Source: a bacterium UBP2_UBA5202 (GTDB lineage Bacteria; Edwardsbacteria; AC1; EtOH8). Taken from it: 64,000 nt of DNA. The stretch spans positions 159-64,158 of the forward strand of contig DHVS01000026.1 of assembly GCA_002412795.1 (NCBI GenBank). Reading direction: 5' to 3'. Below the pieces are notes generated by a model, which made no database searches, was not told where the DNA came from, and saw only the letters and a list, made by a program, of their open reading frames with translations. The stretch's first letter is position 1. Each line of letters starts with the position of its first letter. Position numbers and translations under genes: made by a program. Below, one piece after another: positions 1-8,008 of the stretch.

Positions 1-65
<65 letters not shown>

Positions 66-320
66 TTTAAACCAAAAAAGAATAATAGACCCCTACCCCC
101 AAGGCTTTAATATTTTACCTGGGGGTGTGTTTTTTAGGCAAAGAATGTTTATTATATCAAAAATCCACGAAAAGTCAATACTAAAGTTGGATTTATCAGC
201 ATTTTTTATGCCGGTTTTTTAAACCAAACCTGATTTAACCCCGTCATGAACTCTGCCTGCTATCCAAATCCAATCATCTATTCCCTAAAATCAGTTCCCA
301 ATCACCGGTTCCCCAAGTCT
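66..320. other. non-coding spacer between tRNA genes
   Basis: Apart from the tRNA-Thr promoter and the leader hairpin at 95-126, no convincing ORF or repeat is visible in this AT-rich spacer. Confidence 0.6.
151..178 (-). promoter_or_regulatory. sigma70-type promoter of tRNA-Thr
   Basis: On the minus strand a TTGACT box (173-178) and a perfect TATAAT box (151-156) are separated by 16 bp. Transcription would begin near 144. The leader then holds a 7-bp hairpin (ACCCCCA at 95-101 with TGGGGGT at 120-126) before the tRNA 5' end at 65. Confidence 0.75.
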
Positions 321-397
321 TGGTGCGCCTGGCCCGAGTCGAACGGGCGACCTGCGGATTCGAAGTCCGACGCTCTATCCAGCTGAGCTACAGGCGC
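321..397 (-). tRNA. tRNA-Arg (TCG)
   Basis: The minus strand gives a full cloverleaf. The acceptor is GCGCCTG paired with CAGGCGC, the discriminator is A, and CCA is encoded (TGG at 321-323). The anticodon loop is CTTCGAA (anticodon TCG, arginine) and the T-arm is GCCCG-TTCGACT-CGGGC. The outermost anticodon-stem pair (27-43) is a T-C mismatch; the other four pairs are canonical. Confidence 0.95.
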
Positions 398-423
398 GCG
401 TGAATTGCTATCTTGATGCCGGG

Positions 424-483
424 CTTCCTTGCGTCCAGTCCTGAGCGGTGCGACTGAGCTCGCCGAAGTCCTGTCGAAGGAAG
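424..483. repeat. REP-like palindromic element
   Basis: Contains GACT-gagctcgccga-AGTC followed by cctgtcgaaggaag, which pairs with cttcctt at the other end. The core (ctgag..cgaag) recurs at 14578-14596 and twice at 57881-57940, so it looks like a dispersed palindromic family. Confidence 0.5.
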
Positions 484-564
484 CTACCACCGCCGCAGCG
501 GGGTCCCGCCCAAGGCGGGACAGGCGCGACACCTTTCAGAATTATTAATTACAAATTTGTAATT

Positions 565-1758
565 TTAAATTTTTGAGAGCGCCTGGTCCAGGTCCTCGAT
601 CACATCCTGGGGGTCCTCGATGCCCACCGCGATCCGCACGAAGCCCGGGGTCATACCCAGCGCCGCCAGGTCGGACTCGGAATAGGACAGGTGGGTGGTG
701 GAGGCCGGGTGGGTGACCAGGGTGTCCACGCTGCCCAGGCTGACCGCCAGTTTGCAGAGTTTGAGGTTGTTCTGGAACTTCCGGCCGGCCTCGCGCCCGC
801 CCTTGATGTCGATGGCCAGCACCCCGCCGTAACCGCCGCTCATCTGCTTGCTGGCCACGGCGTGGGAGGGACAGGACTCCAGGCCGGGGTAGCAGGTCTT
901 TTCCACCTGGGGATGTTTCTCCAGGAACCGAGCGATGGCCATTCCGTTCTGGGAATGGCGCTCCATCCGCAGGGGCAGGGTCTGCAGTCCGCGGGACATC
1001 AGCCAGCCGGTAAGCGGGGCTATGGAACCGCCCAGATTCTTGAAGGCCATGGGACGGATCTGGTCGATCTCGGCCTTGGAGGCCACCACCACCCCGCCCA
1101 TGGTGTCACCGTGCCCGCAGATGTACTTGGTGGCCGAATGCAGCACGATGTCCACCCCCATTTCGATGGGACGCTGCAGGCAGGGCGTGGCAAAGGTGTT
1201 GTCGATGACCACTTTCAGCCCGTGCTTTTTGGCGGCCTTGACCGTCTCGGCGATGTCCACCACGTCCAGGGTGGGGTTGGCCGGGGTCTCGATGTAAACC
1301 AGCTTGGTCCTGGAGTTGGCCTTGGCCGAAAGCTGATTGTGGATGTCCTTGGCCGGAAGGTAGATGATCTCGATGTTCATCTTGGGCATCAGGTCCTTGA
1401 ACAGCCCGAAGGTGCCTCCGTAGATGGGGGCCGAGGAGATTATGTTGTCCCCGGGGCGGCAGTAGGTGAGGATGACCGCGGCCACGGCCGCCAGCCCCGA
1501 GGCGAAGGAGATCCCCTCATCGGTGCCTTCCAGCAGGGCCATCCGCTTCTCGAAATCCTGGCTGGTGGGATTGCCCAGTCGGGTGTAAACGAATCCCGGC
1601 TCCTGGCCGGACATCACCGCCGCGCCCTGCTCGGCCGAATTGAAAACGAACTCCGAGGACTGGTAGATCGGCATGGAGACCGGCCGGATCTTGGTCAGGT
1701 CCGGCATGCCGGCCCCGTGAACCGCCAGGGTGTTGAACCGTACTTTTCCGTGAGACAT
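565..1758 (-). CDS. Cys/Met-metabolism PLP-dependent lyase (methionine gamma-lyase / cystathionine gamma-lyase family)
   Basis: A 397-residue fold-type I PLP enzyme of the Cys/Met metabolism family, of usual length. The PLP lysine is K211 in SATKYICGHGD. D186 (VIDNTFATP), the YTR motif near 58-60 and the PIYGGT loop (Y113) are typical. Family members cleave or exchange the gamma substituent of methionine, cystathionine or homoserine esters. The cysteine that marks true methionine gamma-lyases two residues after that tyrosine is glycine here, so cystathionine gamma-lyase/synthase or sulfhydrylase activity remains possible. It lies 150 bp downstream of the oadB-like gene on the same strand. If it does release 2-oxobutyrate, the decarboxylase and Etf genes upstream could handle the resulting acyl-CoA; that link is inference. 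Confidence 0.85.
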   Translation of the reverse strand: MSHGKVRFNTLAVHGAGMPDLTKIRPVSMPIYQSSEFVFNSAEQGAAVMSGQEPGFVYTRLGNPTSQDFEKRMALLEGTDEGISFASGLAAVAAVILTYCRPGDNIISSAPIYGGTFGLFKDLMPKMNIEIIYLPAKDIHNQLSAKANSRTKLVYIETPANPTLDVVDIAETVKAAKKHGLKVVIDNTFATPCLQRPIEMGVDIVLHSATKYICGHGDTMGGVVVASKAEIDQIRPMAFKNLGGSIAPLTGWLMSRGLQTLPLRMERHSQNGMAIARFLEKHPQVEKTCYPGLESCPSHAVASKQMSGGYGGVLAIDIKGGREAGRKFQNNLKLCKLAVSLGSVDTLVTHPASTTHLSYSESDLAALGMTPGFVRIAVGIEDPQDVIEDLDQALSKI

Positions 1759-1908
1759 TTTTGCGCCCTTCTTTTATTTTATAATTATAATTTTTACAAA
1801 ATACTTTACCATGGAAACACAGAATGTTCGACACCTAAAGCGATAAGCGAGCTAATCCGTGCTTCCATAATTTCCGTGTTTCTGTGGTTGGTTCCGCCAA
1901 GGCTCCGG

Positions 1909-3033
1909 CTATTTAAGTAACGAGATCAGCACCCCGGCCGCCATGGCCGTGCCCAGCACCCCGGCCACGTTGGGCCCCATGGCATGCATCAAAAGAAAGT
2001 TGTGCTTGTTCTCCCGCTGGCCCTCCACCTGGGTGACCCGGGCCGCCATCGGCACCGCCGAGACCCCGGCCGAGCCGATCAGGGGGTTGATCTTTCCGCC
2101 GCTCAGGACATAGAACAGTTTTCCCAGCAGCATCCCCCCGAAGGTGCTGAAGCTGAAGGCCACCAGCCCCAGGGCCACGATCTTCAGGGTTGACAGGCTG
2201 AGGAAATTGGCGGCCTCCATGGTGGACCCCACCGAGGCCCCCAGCAGGATGGTGACTATGTTGCACATCTCGTTCTGCAGGGTTTTGGAAAGCCGCTCGG
2301 TCACCCCGCTCTCCCGGATGATGTTGCCCAGCATCATGGTTCCGATCAGGGCGATGGCCTGGGGCAGCAGCAGGGCGGTGATGATGGAGATGGCGATGGG
2401 AAACACGATCCGCTCCCGGTGGCTTACCTGCCGCAGCTGCTTCATCTCGGTGGCCCGTTCCTTTTTGGTGGTCATCATCCGCATGATGGGCGGCTGGATC
2501 AGAGGCACCAGCGACATGTAGGTGTAGGCCGCCACCGCGATCGGGCCCAAAAGATGCGGGGCCAGCTTGCCGGCAGTGAAGATGGCGGTGGGGCCGTCGG
2601 CCCCGCCGATGATGCCGATGGCTCCGGCCTCCGGCAGGCTGAAGCCCAGCGAAACCGCTATCAGCAGGGCGGCGAATACCCCGAACTGGGAGGCCGCGCC
2701 CAGCAGAAAAGTGATGGGGTTGGCCAGCAGCGGACCGAAATCCGTCAAAGCGCCTATCACCATGAACATCATGGTGGGCAATACCTCCGTGTTGACCCCC
2801 ACATTGTAGATCTGGGTCAGCAGGCCGTCGTGGCCCACCACGTTGGACAGGGGCAGGTTGGCCAGAAAGGCCCCGAAACCAATGGGCAGCAGCAGCAGCG
2901 GTTCAAACCCCTTGAAGACCGCCAGGTACACCAGCACCAGCGAGACCAGGATCATGACGCCGTTGCCCGGGGTGATGTTGGCCAACCCGGACATCTGGAT
3001 CAGTTTTGTCAGGTGTTCAAAAATAATGTTCAT
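1909..3033 (-). CDS. oadB: sodium-translocating decarboxylase, beta subunit
   Basis: A 374-residue polytopic membrane protein matching the beta subunit of oxaloacetate/methylmalonyl-CoA/glutaconyl-CoA decarboxylases. This subunit couples decarboxylation of carboxybiotin to Na+ export. The conserved GGADGPTAIF motif (D146) and the second signature NPLIGSAGVSAVPMAARV (N316) are both present, and many hydrophobic helices surround them. Its start overlaps the stop of the gamma-like gene by 4 bp. No carboxyltransferase alpha subunit or biotin carrier is in this window, so the substrate cannot be assigned and partners must be encoded elsewhere. Confidence 0.92.
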   Translation of the reverse strand: MNIIFEHLTKLIQMSGLANITPGNGVMILVSLVLVYLAVFKGFEPLLLLPIGFGAFLANLPLSNVVGHDGLLTQIYNVGVNTEVLPTMMFMVIGALTDFGPLLANPITFLLGAASQFGVFAALLIAVSLGFSLPEAGAIGIIGGADGPTAIFTAGKLAPHLLGPIAVAAYTYMSLVPLIQPPIMRMMTTKKERATEMKQLRQVSHRERIVFPIAISIITALLLPQAIALIGTMMLGNIIRESGVTERLSKTLQNEMCNIVTILLGASVGSTMEAANFLSLSTLKIVALGLVAFSFSTFGGMLLGKLFYVLSGGKINPLIGSAGVSAVPMAARVTQVEGQRENKHNFLLMHAMGPNVAGVLGTAMAAGVLISLLK

Positions 3034-3386
3034 TTGAGATTGCTCCTTTGGGCCGCTTCCTGCAGGGAGACGATCCGCCAGGAGCTTTCGGGACCGGCGC
3101 TATTCCTGACCGGTTGGGCGGCGGCGGGGGACCCTGGCTCAGTACCAAGTTCCGCCGACAATGCGCCCATCACCGCTGCGGCTATCTCTTCCTCTTCTTC
3201 GCCCGGCTGACCGGTTTGCTGCACCGGCAGGGGAACCGGAAGCGGCTGGGCGGAATTGTTTTTTTCTCCGGCCACTTTGCCCACCATAAATATCACCCCG
3301 GCCATGATGGCCAGGGCGATGAAGACGATGCTCTGGGCTATCACGCAGACGGTCAGGGCTCCCCCCATTCCGGTAAAATCTGACAT
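3030..3386 (-). CDS. oadG: OadG-family sodium pump decarboxylase gamma subunit
   Basis: A 118-residue protein with one N-terminal membrane helix (about residues 10-36) followed by a Pro/Glu-rich cytoplasmic tail, the usual build of OadG/gamma subunits that anchor the decarboxylase complex. It is longer than many gamma subunits because of a low-complexity region (about residues 45-80). It sits directly between etfA (13 bp gap) and oadB (4 bp overlap), so it is cotranscribed with them. Assignment rests on topology and position more than on sequence motifs. Confidence 0.75.
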   Translation of the reverse strand: MSDFTGMGGALTVCVIAQSIVFIALAIMAGVIFMVGKVAGEKNNSAQPLPVPLPVQQTGQPGEEEEEIAAAVMGALSAELGTEPGSPAAAQPVRNSAGPESSWRIVSLQEAAQRSNLK

Positions 3387-3399
3387 TTTTTCCTTTCTA

Positions 3400-4599
3400 T
3401 TATTTGCCGCAGGTTTCCTGAAGCTTTTTGGTCAGGGCCGGCACCACTTCGAACACGTCCCCCACGATCCCGAAGTTGGCCACCTTGAAAATGGGGGCGT
3501 CGGGGTCCTTGTTGACGGCGATGATGCAGTCGGCCGACTGCATGCCCACCAGGTGCTGGATGGCCCCGCTGATGCCGCAGGCCACGTAGAGTTTTGGGGC
3601 CACCGTCTTCCCGGTCTGCCCCACCTGGTGGGAATAGGGGATCCAGCCGGAATCCACCGCCGCCCGGGAGGCGCCCACCGCCCCGCCCAGCGATTTGGCC
3701 AGGGCCTCTATCAGCTTGAAATTCTCCGGACCCTTCATCCCCCGCCCCCCGGAGACGATGATGTCGGCCTCGGTCAGCTTGACCATGCTGGTGATCTCCT
3801 CCACCACTTTCAGCACCGAGGTGCGGGAGGCCGGCATCTTCCGGTCGTAGGGAACATTGATCACCTTACCCTGCCGGGAACTGTCGGGGGCGGCCTCCTT
3901 CATCACCTTGTGCCGGACGGTGGCCATCTGGGGCCGGTGGTTGGGGCAGATGATTGTGGCCATGATGTTCCCGCCGAAGGCTGGGCGGGTCTGCAATAAG
4001 ATCCTCTTCTCCTCGTCGATGGCCAAAGCGGTGCAGTCGGCGGTCAGCCCGGTGTGGACCTTGATGGCCACCCGGGGGATCAATGCCCGGCCGATGGTGG
4101 AGGCCCCGCAGAGCACGATCTCCGGCTTATGCTGGTCTATCAGGCCGGCCAGGATGACTGCGTAGGGCTCGTCGCAGAAGTTCTCCAGGGACGGATGGGA
4201 AACCGCATATACATTGTCGGCTCCCCGGGCCACCAGGTCCCGGCAGGCCTGCTCGATGCTGTTGCCCAGGATGACGGCCGAAAGCTCCACCCCCAGGATG
4301 TCGGCCAGCTTGCGGCCCTCGCCCAGCAGTTCGTAGGCTATGCTTTGGACCACTCCGGCCTTCTGCTCTGCAAAGACCCAAACTCCGTGATATCCGCTGA
4401 TATCGGACTTTTCCACCTTGTCCTTGCGCAGCAGGATGGCGTCGAACCCGCAGGATGACACGCAGGCCCCGCACAGGGTGCACTTGTCGTCGTCGATGAC
4501 CGCCAGGTTGTCCTTTAAGCTGATGGCCCCGTAGGGGCAGGATGACAGGCAGGCTCCGCAGCCCACGCATTTGTCCTGGATGATCTCTATATCGCTCAC
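3400..4599 (-). CDS. etfA: electron transfer flavoprotein alpha subunit with N-terminal 2x[4Fe-4S] ferredoxin domain
   Basis: A 399-residue EtfA. Residues 1-55 form a bacterial ferredoxin domain with two CxxCxxCxxxC clusters (C11, C14, C17, C21 and C40, C43, C46, C50). The ETF alpha fold follows, with the C-terminal FAD-binding region (SHQVGQTGKTVAPKLYVACG). Ferredoxin-extended EtfA occurs in anaerobes, often with electron-bifurcating or ferredoxin-linked acyl-CoA or lactate dehydrogenases. It pairs with EtfB upstream and is followed by sodium-pump decarboxylase genes. The dehydrogenase partner is not in the window. Confidence 0.95.
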   Translation of the reverse strand: MSDIEIIQDKCVGCGACLSSCPYGAISLKDNLAVIDDDKCTLCGACVSSCGFDAILLRKDKVEKSDISGYHGVWVFAEQKAGVVQSIAYELLGEGRKLADILGVELSAVILGNSIEQACRDLVARGADNVYAVSHPSLENFCDEPYAVILAGLIDQHKPEIVLCGASTIGRALIPRVAIKVHTGLTADCTALAIDEEKRILLQTRPAFGGNIMATIICPNHRPQMATVRHKVMKEAAPDSSRQGKVINVPYDRKMPASRTSVLKVVEEITSMVKLTEADIIVSGGRGMKGPENFKLIEALAKSLGGAVGASRAAVDSGWIPYSHQVGQTGKTVAPKLYVACGISGAIQHLVGMQSADCIIAVNKDPDAPIFKVANFGIVGDVFEVVPALTKKLQETCGK

Positions 4600-4700
4600 T
4601 TTTTGCTCCTGTACGAATATGGAAGACAGAATATTGAATTTACAATATTGCTTTCTGCATTCAGTCTGCCGTATTCAGTATTCAGTATTTATTATTCTGG

Positions 4701-5486
4701 TCAGATGATCTGCTGTTGCTTAAGCCCGTTGACCACGGCGGCCACCGCTTCGTTGACATCGCCCTGCAGCAGCACTCCCCCGGTCCGGGCCGGCGGGGTG
4801 AAGATCTTGACCACGTTGGTGGGCGAGCCGTTCAGCCCGATGTTCTTCTCGTCGGCCCCGATGTCGGCCGCCTTCCAGATGGTGGTCTGGTACGACTTGG
4901 CCCGCATCTTGCCTTTAAGCGAGGGCAGCCGGGGCTCGTTGATCTCCTTGACCACGGTGAACACCGCCGGCAGGCTGGTCTCCACCACATCATAGCCGTC
5001 CTCGGTCATCCGCCAGACTATGGCTTTCTTATCGTCGATCTCCTCGATCTTCTTGACGTAGGTCACCTGGGGGATGTCCAGGAATTCGGCCACCCCGGGA
5101 CCGACCTGGGCGGTGTCGCCGTCGATGGCCTGCTTGCCGCAGAAGATCACCCCGTAATCCCCGATCTTTTTGATGCCCATGGACAGGGCGTAGCTGGTGG
5201 CCCAGGTATCGGCCCCGGCAAAGGCCCGGTCGGAGAGCAGCACCGCATCGTCCGCCCCCATGGAAATGGCTTCCTTGAGGGCCTCGATCACCTGGGGCGG
5301 CCCCATGGAAAGGACCGTGACCTTGCCACCCAGTTTCTCCCTGATCCTCAGGGCCTCTTCGATGGCGTACATGTCGAAGGGGTTGATGATGGACGGCACG
5401 CCCTCCCGGATCAGGGTGTTGGTGGCCGGGTCTATCCGGACATCGGTGGTGTCCGGCACCTGTTTGATGCAGACTATGATGTTCAT
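4701..5486 (-). CDS. etfB: electron transfer flavoprotein beta subunit
   Basis: A 261-residue EtfB of normal length. It opens with MNIIVCIKQVPDTTDVRID and carries the conserved regions around GKQAIDGDTAQVGP and GVPSIINPFDMYAIEEALR. EtfB binds a second nucleotide (AMP or, in bifurcating complexes, FAD) and forms a heterodimer with EtfA. It is the first gene of the minus-strand operon etfB-etfA-oadG-oadB. A promoter (5668-5696) and an intrinsic-terminator-like hairpin (5624-5653) lie upstream, so the leader may be attenuated. Confidence 0.95.
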   Translation of the reverse strand: MNIIVCIKQVPDTTDVRIDPATNTLIREGVPSIINPFDMYAIEEALRIREKLGGKVTVLSMGPPQVIEALKEAISMGADDAVLLSDRAFAGADTWATSYALSMGIKKIGDYGVIFCGKQAIDGDTAQVGPGVAEFLDIPQVTYVKKIEEIDDKKAIVWRMTEDGYDVVETSLPAVFTVVKEINEPRLPSLKGKMRAKSYQTTIWKAADIGADEKNIGLNGSPTNVVKIFTPPARTGGVLLQGDVNEAVAAVVNGLKQQQII

Positions 5487-5614
5487 TTTCTACCTGTAAT
5501 GTTTAATGCTGAATTACCGACCCACTAAATGCACTAAAAGACGCTAAAATAACCTTGGATATTTTTTTGTGCTTCCTTCGGCCCCACTCAGGACAAGCTT
5601 TAGTGGGAAATGTA

Positions 5615-5653
5615 CCAAAAAAGAAGATTACACAATAAACATCGTGTAATCTT
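5615..5653 (-). terminator. intrinsic terminator between toxin gene and etfB
   Basis: A perfect 10-bp stem AAGATTACAC/GTGTAATCTT (5624-5633 with 5644-5653) and 10-nt loop, followed on the minus strand by CTTTTTTGG. It lies downstream of the toxin gene but also just downstream of the predicted etfB promoter, so it could end the toxin-antitoxin transcript, attenuate the etf operon, or both. Confidence 0.7.
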
Positions 5654-5667
5654 AGCACAGAATTTTT

Positions 5668-5696
5668 ATTTTACCATAAATTTTTATGGGTGTCAA
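5668..5696 (-). promoter_or_regulatory. sigma70-type promoter upstream of etfB
   Basis: On the minus strand TTGACA (5691-5696) and TAAAAT (5668-5673) are separated by 17 bp. Predicted start near 5661, about 175 nt upstream of the etfB start codon. Confidence 0.65.
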
Positions 5697-5728
5697 ATCA
5701 AATGAACCCATCCTGACAACCATTTTCT

Positions 5729-5983
5729 TTACCGGTAAATGTCCTTCCTATGCCTTACAGCCAAAACAATAACTTCTTTTTCTTTTTGGTCGACCGAATA
5801 AACAACCCTGTAATTCCCCTGTCGTATCCTGTATATACCGTCTTTCCCCGACAACTTCTTAAAGCCAGGCGGGAAGGGATTGGTTTTCAACCTTTCGATT
5901 TGTTCGGCGATCCAATCTAACTCATTTTCCGGCAGGTTATCAAGGTCTTTAAAAACCTTTTTATGGAACCTTATTTTAAACAA
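5729..5983 (-). CDS. RelE/ParE-family toxin
   Basis: An 84-residue basic protein of the RelE/ParE toxin fold: MFKIRFHKKVFKDLDNLP at the N terminus, the central YRIRQGNYRVVYSVD strand pair and a C-terminal RHRKDIYR. RelE members cleave mRNA on the ribosome, whereas ParE members poison gyrase. The GNYRVVY and RHRKDIY signatures favour RelE-type chemistry. It overlaps the upstream antitoxin gene by 13 bp, the standard antitoxin-first arrangement, and ends before the terminator at 5615-5653. Confidence 0.88.
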   Translation of the reverse strand: MFKIRFHKKVFKDLDNLPENELDWIAEQIERLKTNPFPPGFKKLSGKDGIYRIRQGNYRVVYSVDQKEKEVIVLAVRHRKDIYR

Positions 5984-6237
5984 CTGCTTTTCGTCCGACG
6001 TTTTTTAAGATATGCCTTAAACGACGTTTCCGCCACCAGCTGTCCTTCATTTTTCCTTTCGACCGCCAGCCTCAGATCCCCGGCATCCTCGGACATTTCC
6101 TCCAGCTTTTCCCTGATGGCCTGGGTTACCAGGTAGCTTAGCTTTATGCCGCTTTTTTCGCAATAACCGGCCAATTTTCCCTTAAGCTCAGCCGGAATCC
6201 GGACCCCCAGCATCACCTGTGCTTCTGTTGTTTTCAT
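5971..6237 (-). CDS. ribbon-helix-helix antitoxin partner
   Basis: An 88-residue protein starting MKTTEAQVMLGVRIPAELKG, which has the strand-helix-helix pattern of RHH/MetJ-Arc DNA-binding antitoxins. The basic C-terminal tail would wrap the toxin. A longer reading from 6258 is possible, but that ATG lies inside the operator and about 4 nt after the predicted transcription start. The ATG at 6237 follows AAAGGGAAAAACC, a good ribosome-binding site, so I use it. The gene is followed by the toxin with a 13-bp overlap. Autoregulation through the operator at 6251-6290 is likely. Confidence 0.85.
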   Translation of the reverse strand: MKTTEAQVMLGVRIPAELKGKLAGYCEKSGIKLSYLVTQAIREKLEEMSEDAGDLRLAVERKNEGQLVAETSFKAYLKKRRTKSSCLK

Positions 6238-6250
6238 GGTTTTTCCCTTT

Positions 6251-6297
6251 GTTAACATTTGTTAACATATTATAACATTAGTTAACACTTTTGTCAA
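6251..6297 (-). promoter_or_regulatory. toxin-antitoxin promoter with four 10-bp operator repeats
   Basis: Minus-strand TTGACA (6292-6297), 17-bp spacer and TATAAT (6269-6274) form a perfect consensus promoter. Four consecutive 10-bp units (gttaacattt, gttaacatat, tataacatta, gttaacactt; 6251-6290) cover the spacer, -10 box and start point. Spacing of one helical turn suits a row of RHH antitoxin dimers on one DNA face. Confidence 0.85.
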
Positions 6298-6495
6298 TAG
6301 CAACACCCTCCCTCTCCCAATCTGAACAAACCTGAATCAATAAGGAGTCCAGCCTGTCCGCCATAGTGAAACGAAGGCGGAGAAAACAGGAAACGTTTCA
6401 TGCCTTCATGGGTTCCTTATAAATATTCTAACGTGTTATGAGAGATATGAGGCGAGTCATGTCCTGAGTAAGGCCTCCTACCCTCTTTCGAAGGA

Positions 6496-7935
6496 TCACT
6501 CCACCGCCGGAGATTCCGGGTGCATTATCAGCGACGGGGCCAGCGGCTCTATCACCCGCATCCCCTTCCATTTGCCGCCCCGGAACCGGAAATAGAAGGC
6601 CAGGCCCAGTATCACCACATAGGCCGAGGCGATGGTCCAGGCGGTGTAGATGCCGGCTCCAAAGACGGCCAGGGCCAGGTAGCTGGGAACGGCCAGGGCA
6701 AAAAGGGATAGCACCAGCAGCATGTACATCACGAACTTGGTGTCACCGGCCCCCTTGATGGCCGAGGAGAAGATGATGTTGAAGCCGTCGAACAGGGAGT
6801 AGACCGCCACGAAGCGCAGCAGGATGATGGTGGTCCGGCGGATGGCCTCAAACCTGACGGGATCGGCGTGGGCGGCATAGGGCATCAGAAAGACCTCGGG
6901 CCAGAAGAAATACAGCGCGGCCACTATCGCCATGTAACCAAAGGTCATGTGGAACCCAGAGTAGACGCTGTACTCGGCGGTTTTGGGATCATCCCGGCCC
7001 AGGTACTGCCCCACCAGCACCGAGGCGGTGATGCCGAACCCGATCATCGGCATGAAGGCCAGGGTGTTGACGTTGAAGGCGATGTTGGTGGCCGCCAGGT
7101 TGTCGCTGCCCAGCCGCCCCACCAGCAGGACAAAGAAGGTGAACCCGCTCATGTCCAAAAAGAACTGGACCCCGTTGGGGAAACCGTACTTGAGCAGGGC
7201 GGAGAGCTTGGTCCGGTCCAGCCGCCAGCCGTTTAAGGTATGGAAGGCCCGGTTGTATACCGGCCGAAAGATCAGCGCCGAATAGGCGATGACGGAGAAC
7301 ACCACCGAGAAGACCGTGGCCCAGGCCGCCCCGGCCATGCCCATCTCCGGGAAGCCGCCGTGACCGAAGATCATCAGGTAATCGAAGACTATGTTGACCG
7401 CGGTGGCCCCCAGGTTGATCCACATCACCGGCAGGGTCTTCCCCAACCCGGAATAGAACCCGGACAGGGCCGAGGACACCAGGGCCGGAAAGGCCCCGGC
7501 GCAGAGGATGGTAAAATATGCGGTCTCGTACTTTTGCACCATCGGGTCGTGTCCCACCGCCTTGAAGATGGCTCCGGCCCAGGGGATCAGCAGCATCACC
7601 GCCACCGACCCGGCCGCCGCCACATAAACCGCCTGCCAGATGACCGGTCCGATCTGTTTGTTTTGCGTGGCCCCGTAATACTGGGCCACGAAGGTGCCGG
7701 CATAGCCCACCGTACCCAGGAATATGGTCATCACCGCAAAGTTCAGCATCCCGGCCGGCATGGCCGCCGCCAGGGCTTCCGGCGAATACCAGGACAGAAA
7801 CATCCGGTCCACGAAGTGCTGGACCGCCCAGGAGCCGGTGGACAGGATCAGGGGAAAGGCGATAAGAAGCACCTGGCGGTAACCGCCGGGTGCTTGCCAA
7901 CGATTGAGAAATGAATTAACCAAGGACTTTAGCAT
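6496..7935 (-). CDS. MATE-family multidrug/metabolite exporter
   Basis: A 479-residue polytopic membrane protein with about 12 hydrophobic helices in two pseudo-repeats, the usual MATE size. Recognisable stretches include the helix-1 region IAFPLILSTGSWAVQHFVDRMFLSW and the second-half region NLAATNIAFNVNTLAFMPMIGFG. MATE proteins export cationic compounds by Na+ or H+ antiport in the inner membrane. It stands alone between the toxin-antitoxin pair and an AT-rich secreted gene, so its substrate cannot be inferred. Confidence 0.92.
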   Translation of the reverse strand: MLKSLVNSFLNRWQAPGGYRQVLLIAFPLILSTGSWAVQHFVDRMFLSWYSPEALAAAMPAGMLNFAVMTIFLGTVGYAGTFVAQYYGATQNKQIGPVIWQAVYVAAAGSVAVMLLIPWAGAIFKAVGHDPMVQKYETAYFTILCAGAFPALVSSALSGFYSGLGKTLPVMWINLGATAVNIVFDYLMIFGHGGFPEMGMAGAAWATVFSVVFSVIAYSALIFRPVYNRAFHTLNGWRLDRTKLSALLKYGFPNGVQFFLDMSGFTFFVLLVGRLGSDNLAATNIAFNVNTLAFMPMIGFGITASVLVGQYLGRDDPKTAEYSVYSGFHMTFGYMAIVAALYFFWPEVFLMPYAAHADPVRFEAIRRTTIILLRFVAVYSLFDGFNIIFSSAIKGAGDTKFVMYMLLVLSLFALAVPSYLALAVFGAGIYTAWTIASAYVVILGLAFYFRFRGGKWKGMRVIEPLAPSLIMHPESPAVE

Positions 7936-8008
7936 GCAAACGTGTAGCAGTAATTATTTAACATTATACTTTTTACCCTATAACATTTTAAACACAGCTA
8001 TTAGCATT

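Noticed and set aside
95..126. Hairpin as an intrinsic terminator on the plus strand
   Set aside because: No plus-strand gene precedes it; it lies in the predicted leader of tRNA-Thr on the minus strand.
302..532. 76-codon frame giving VAQLDRASDFESAGRPFDSG
   Set aside because: It is the antisense/sense reading of tRNA-Arg and a REP-like repeat; such peptides are a known artefact of tRNA genes.
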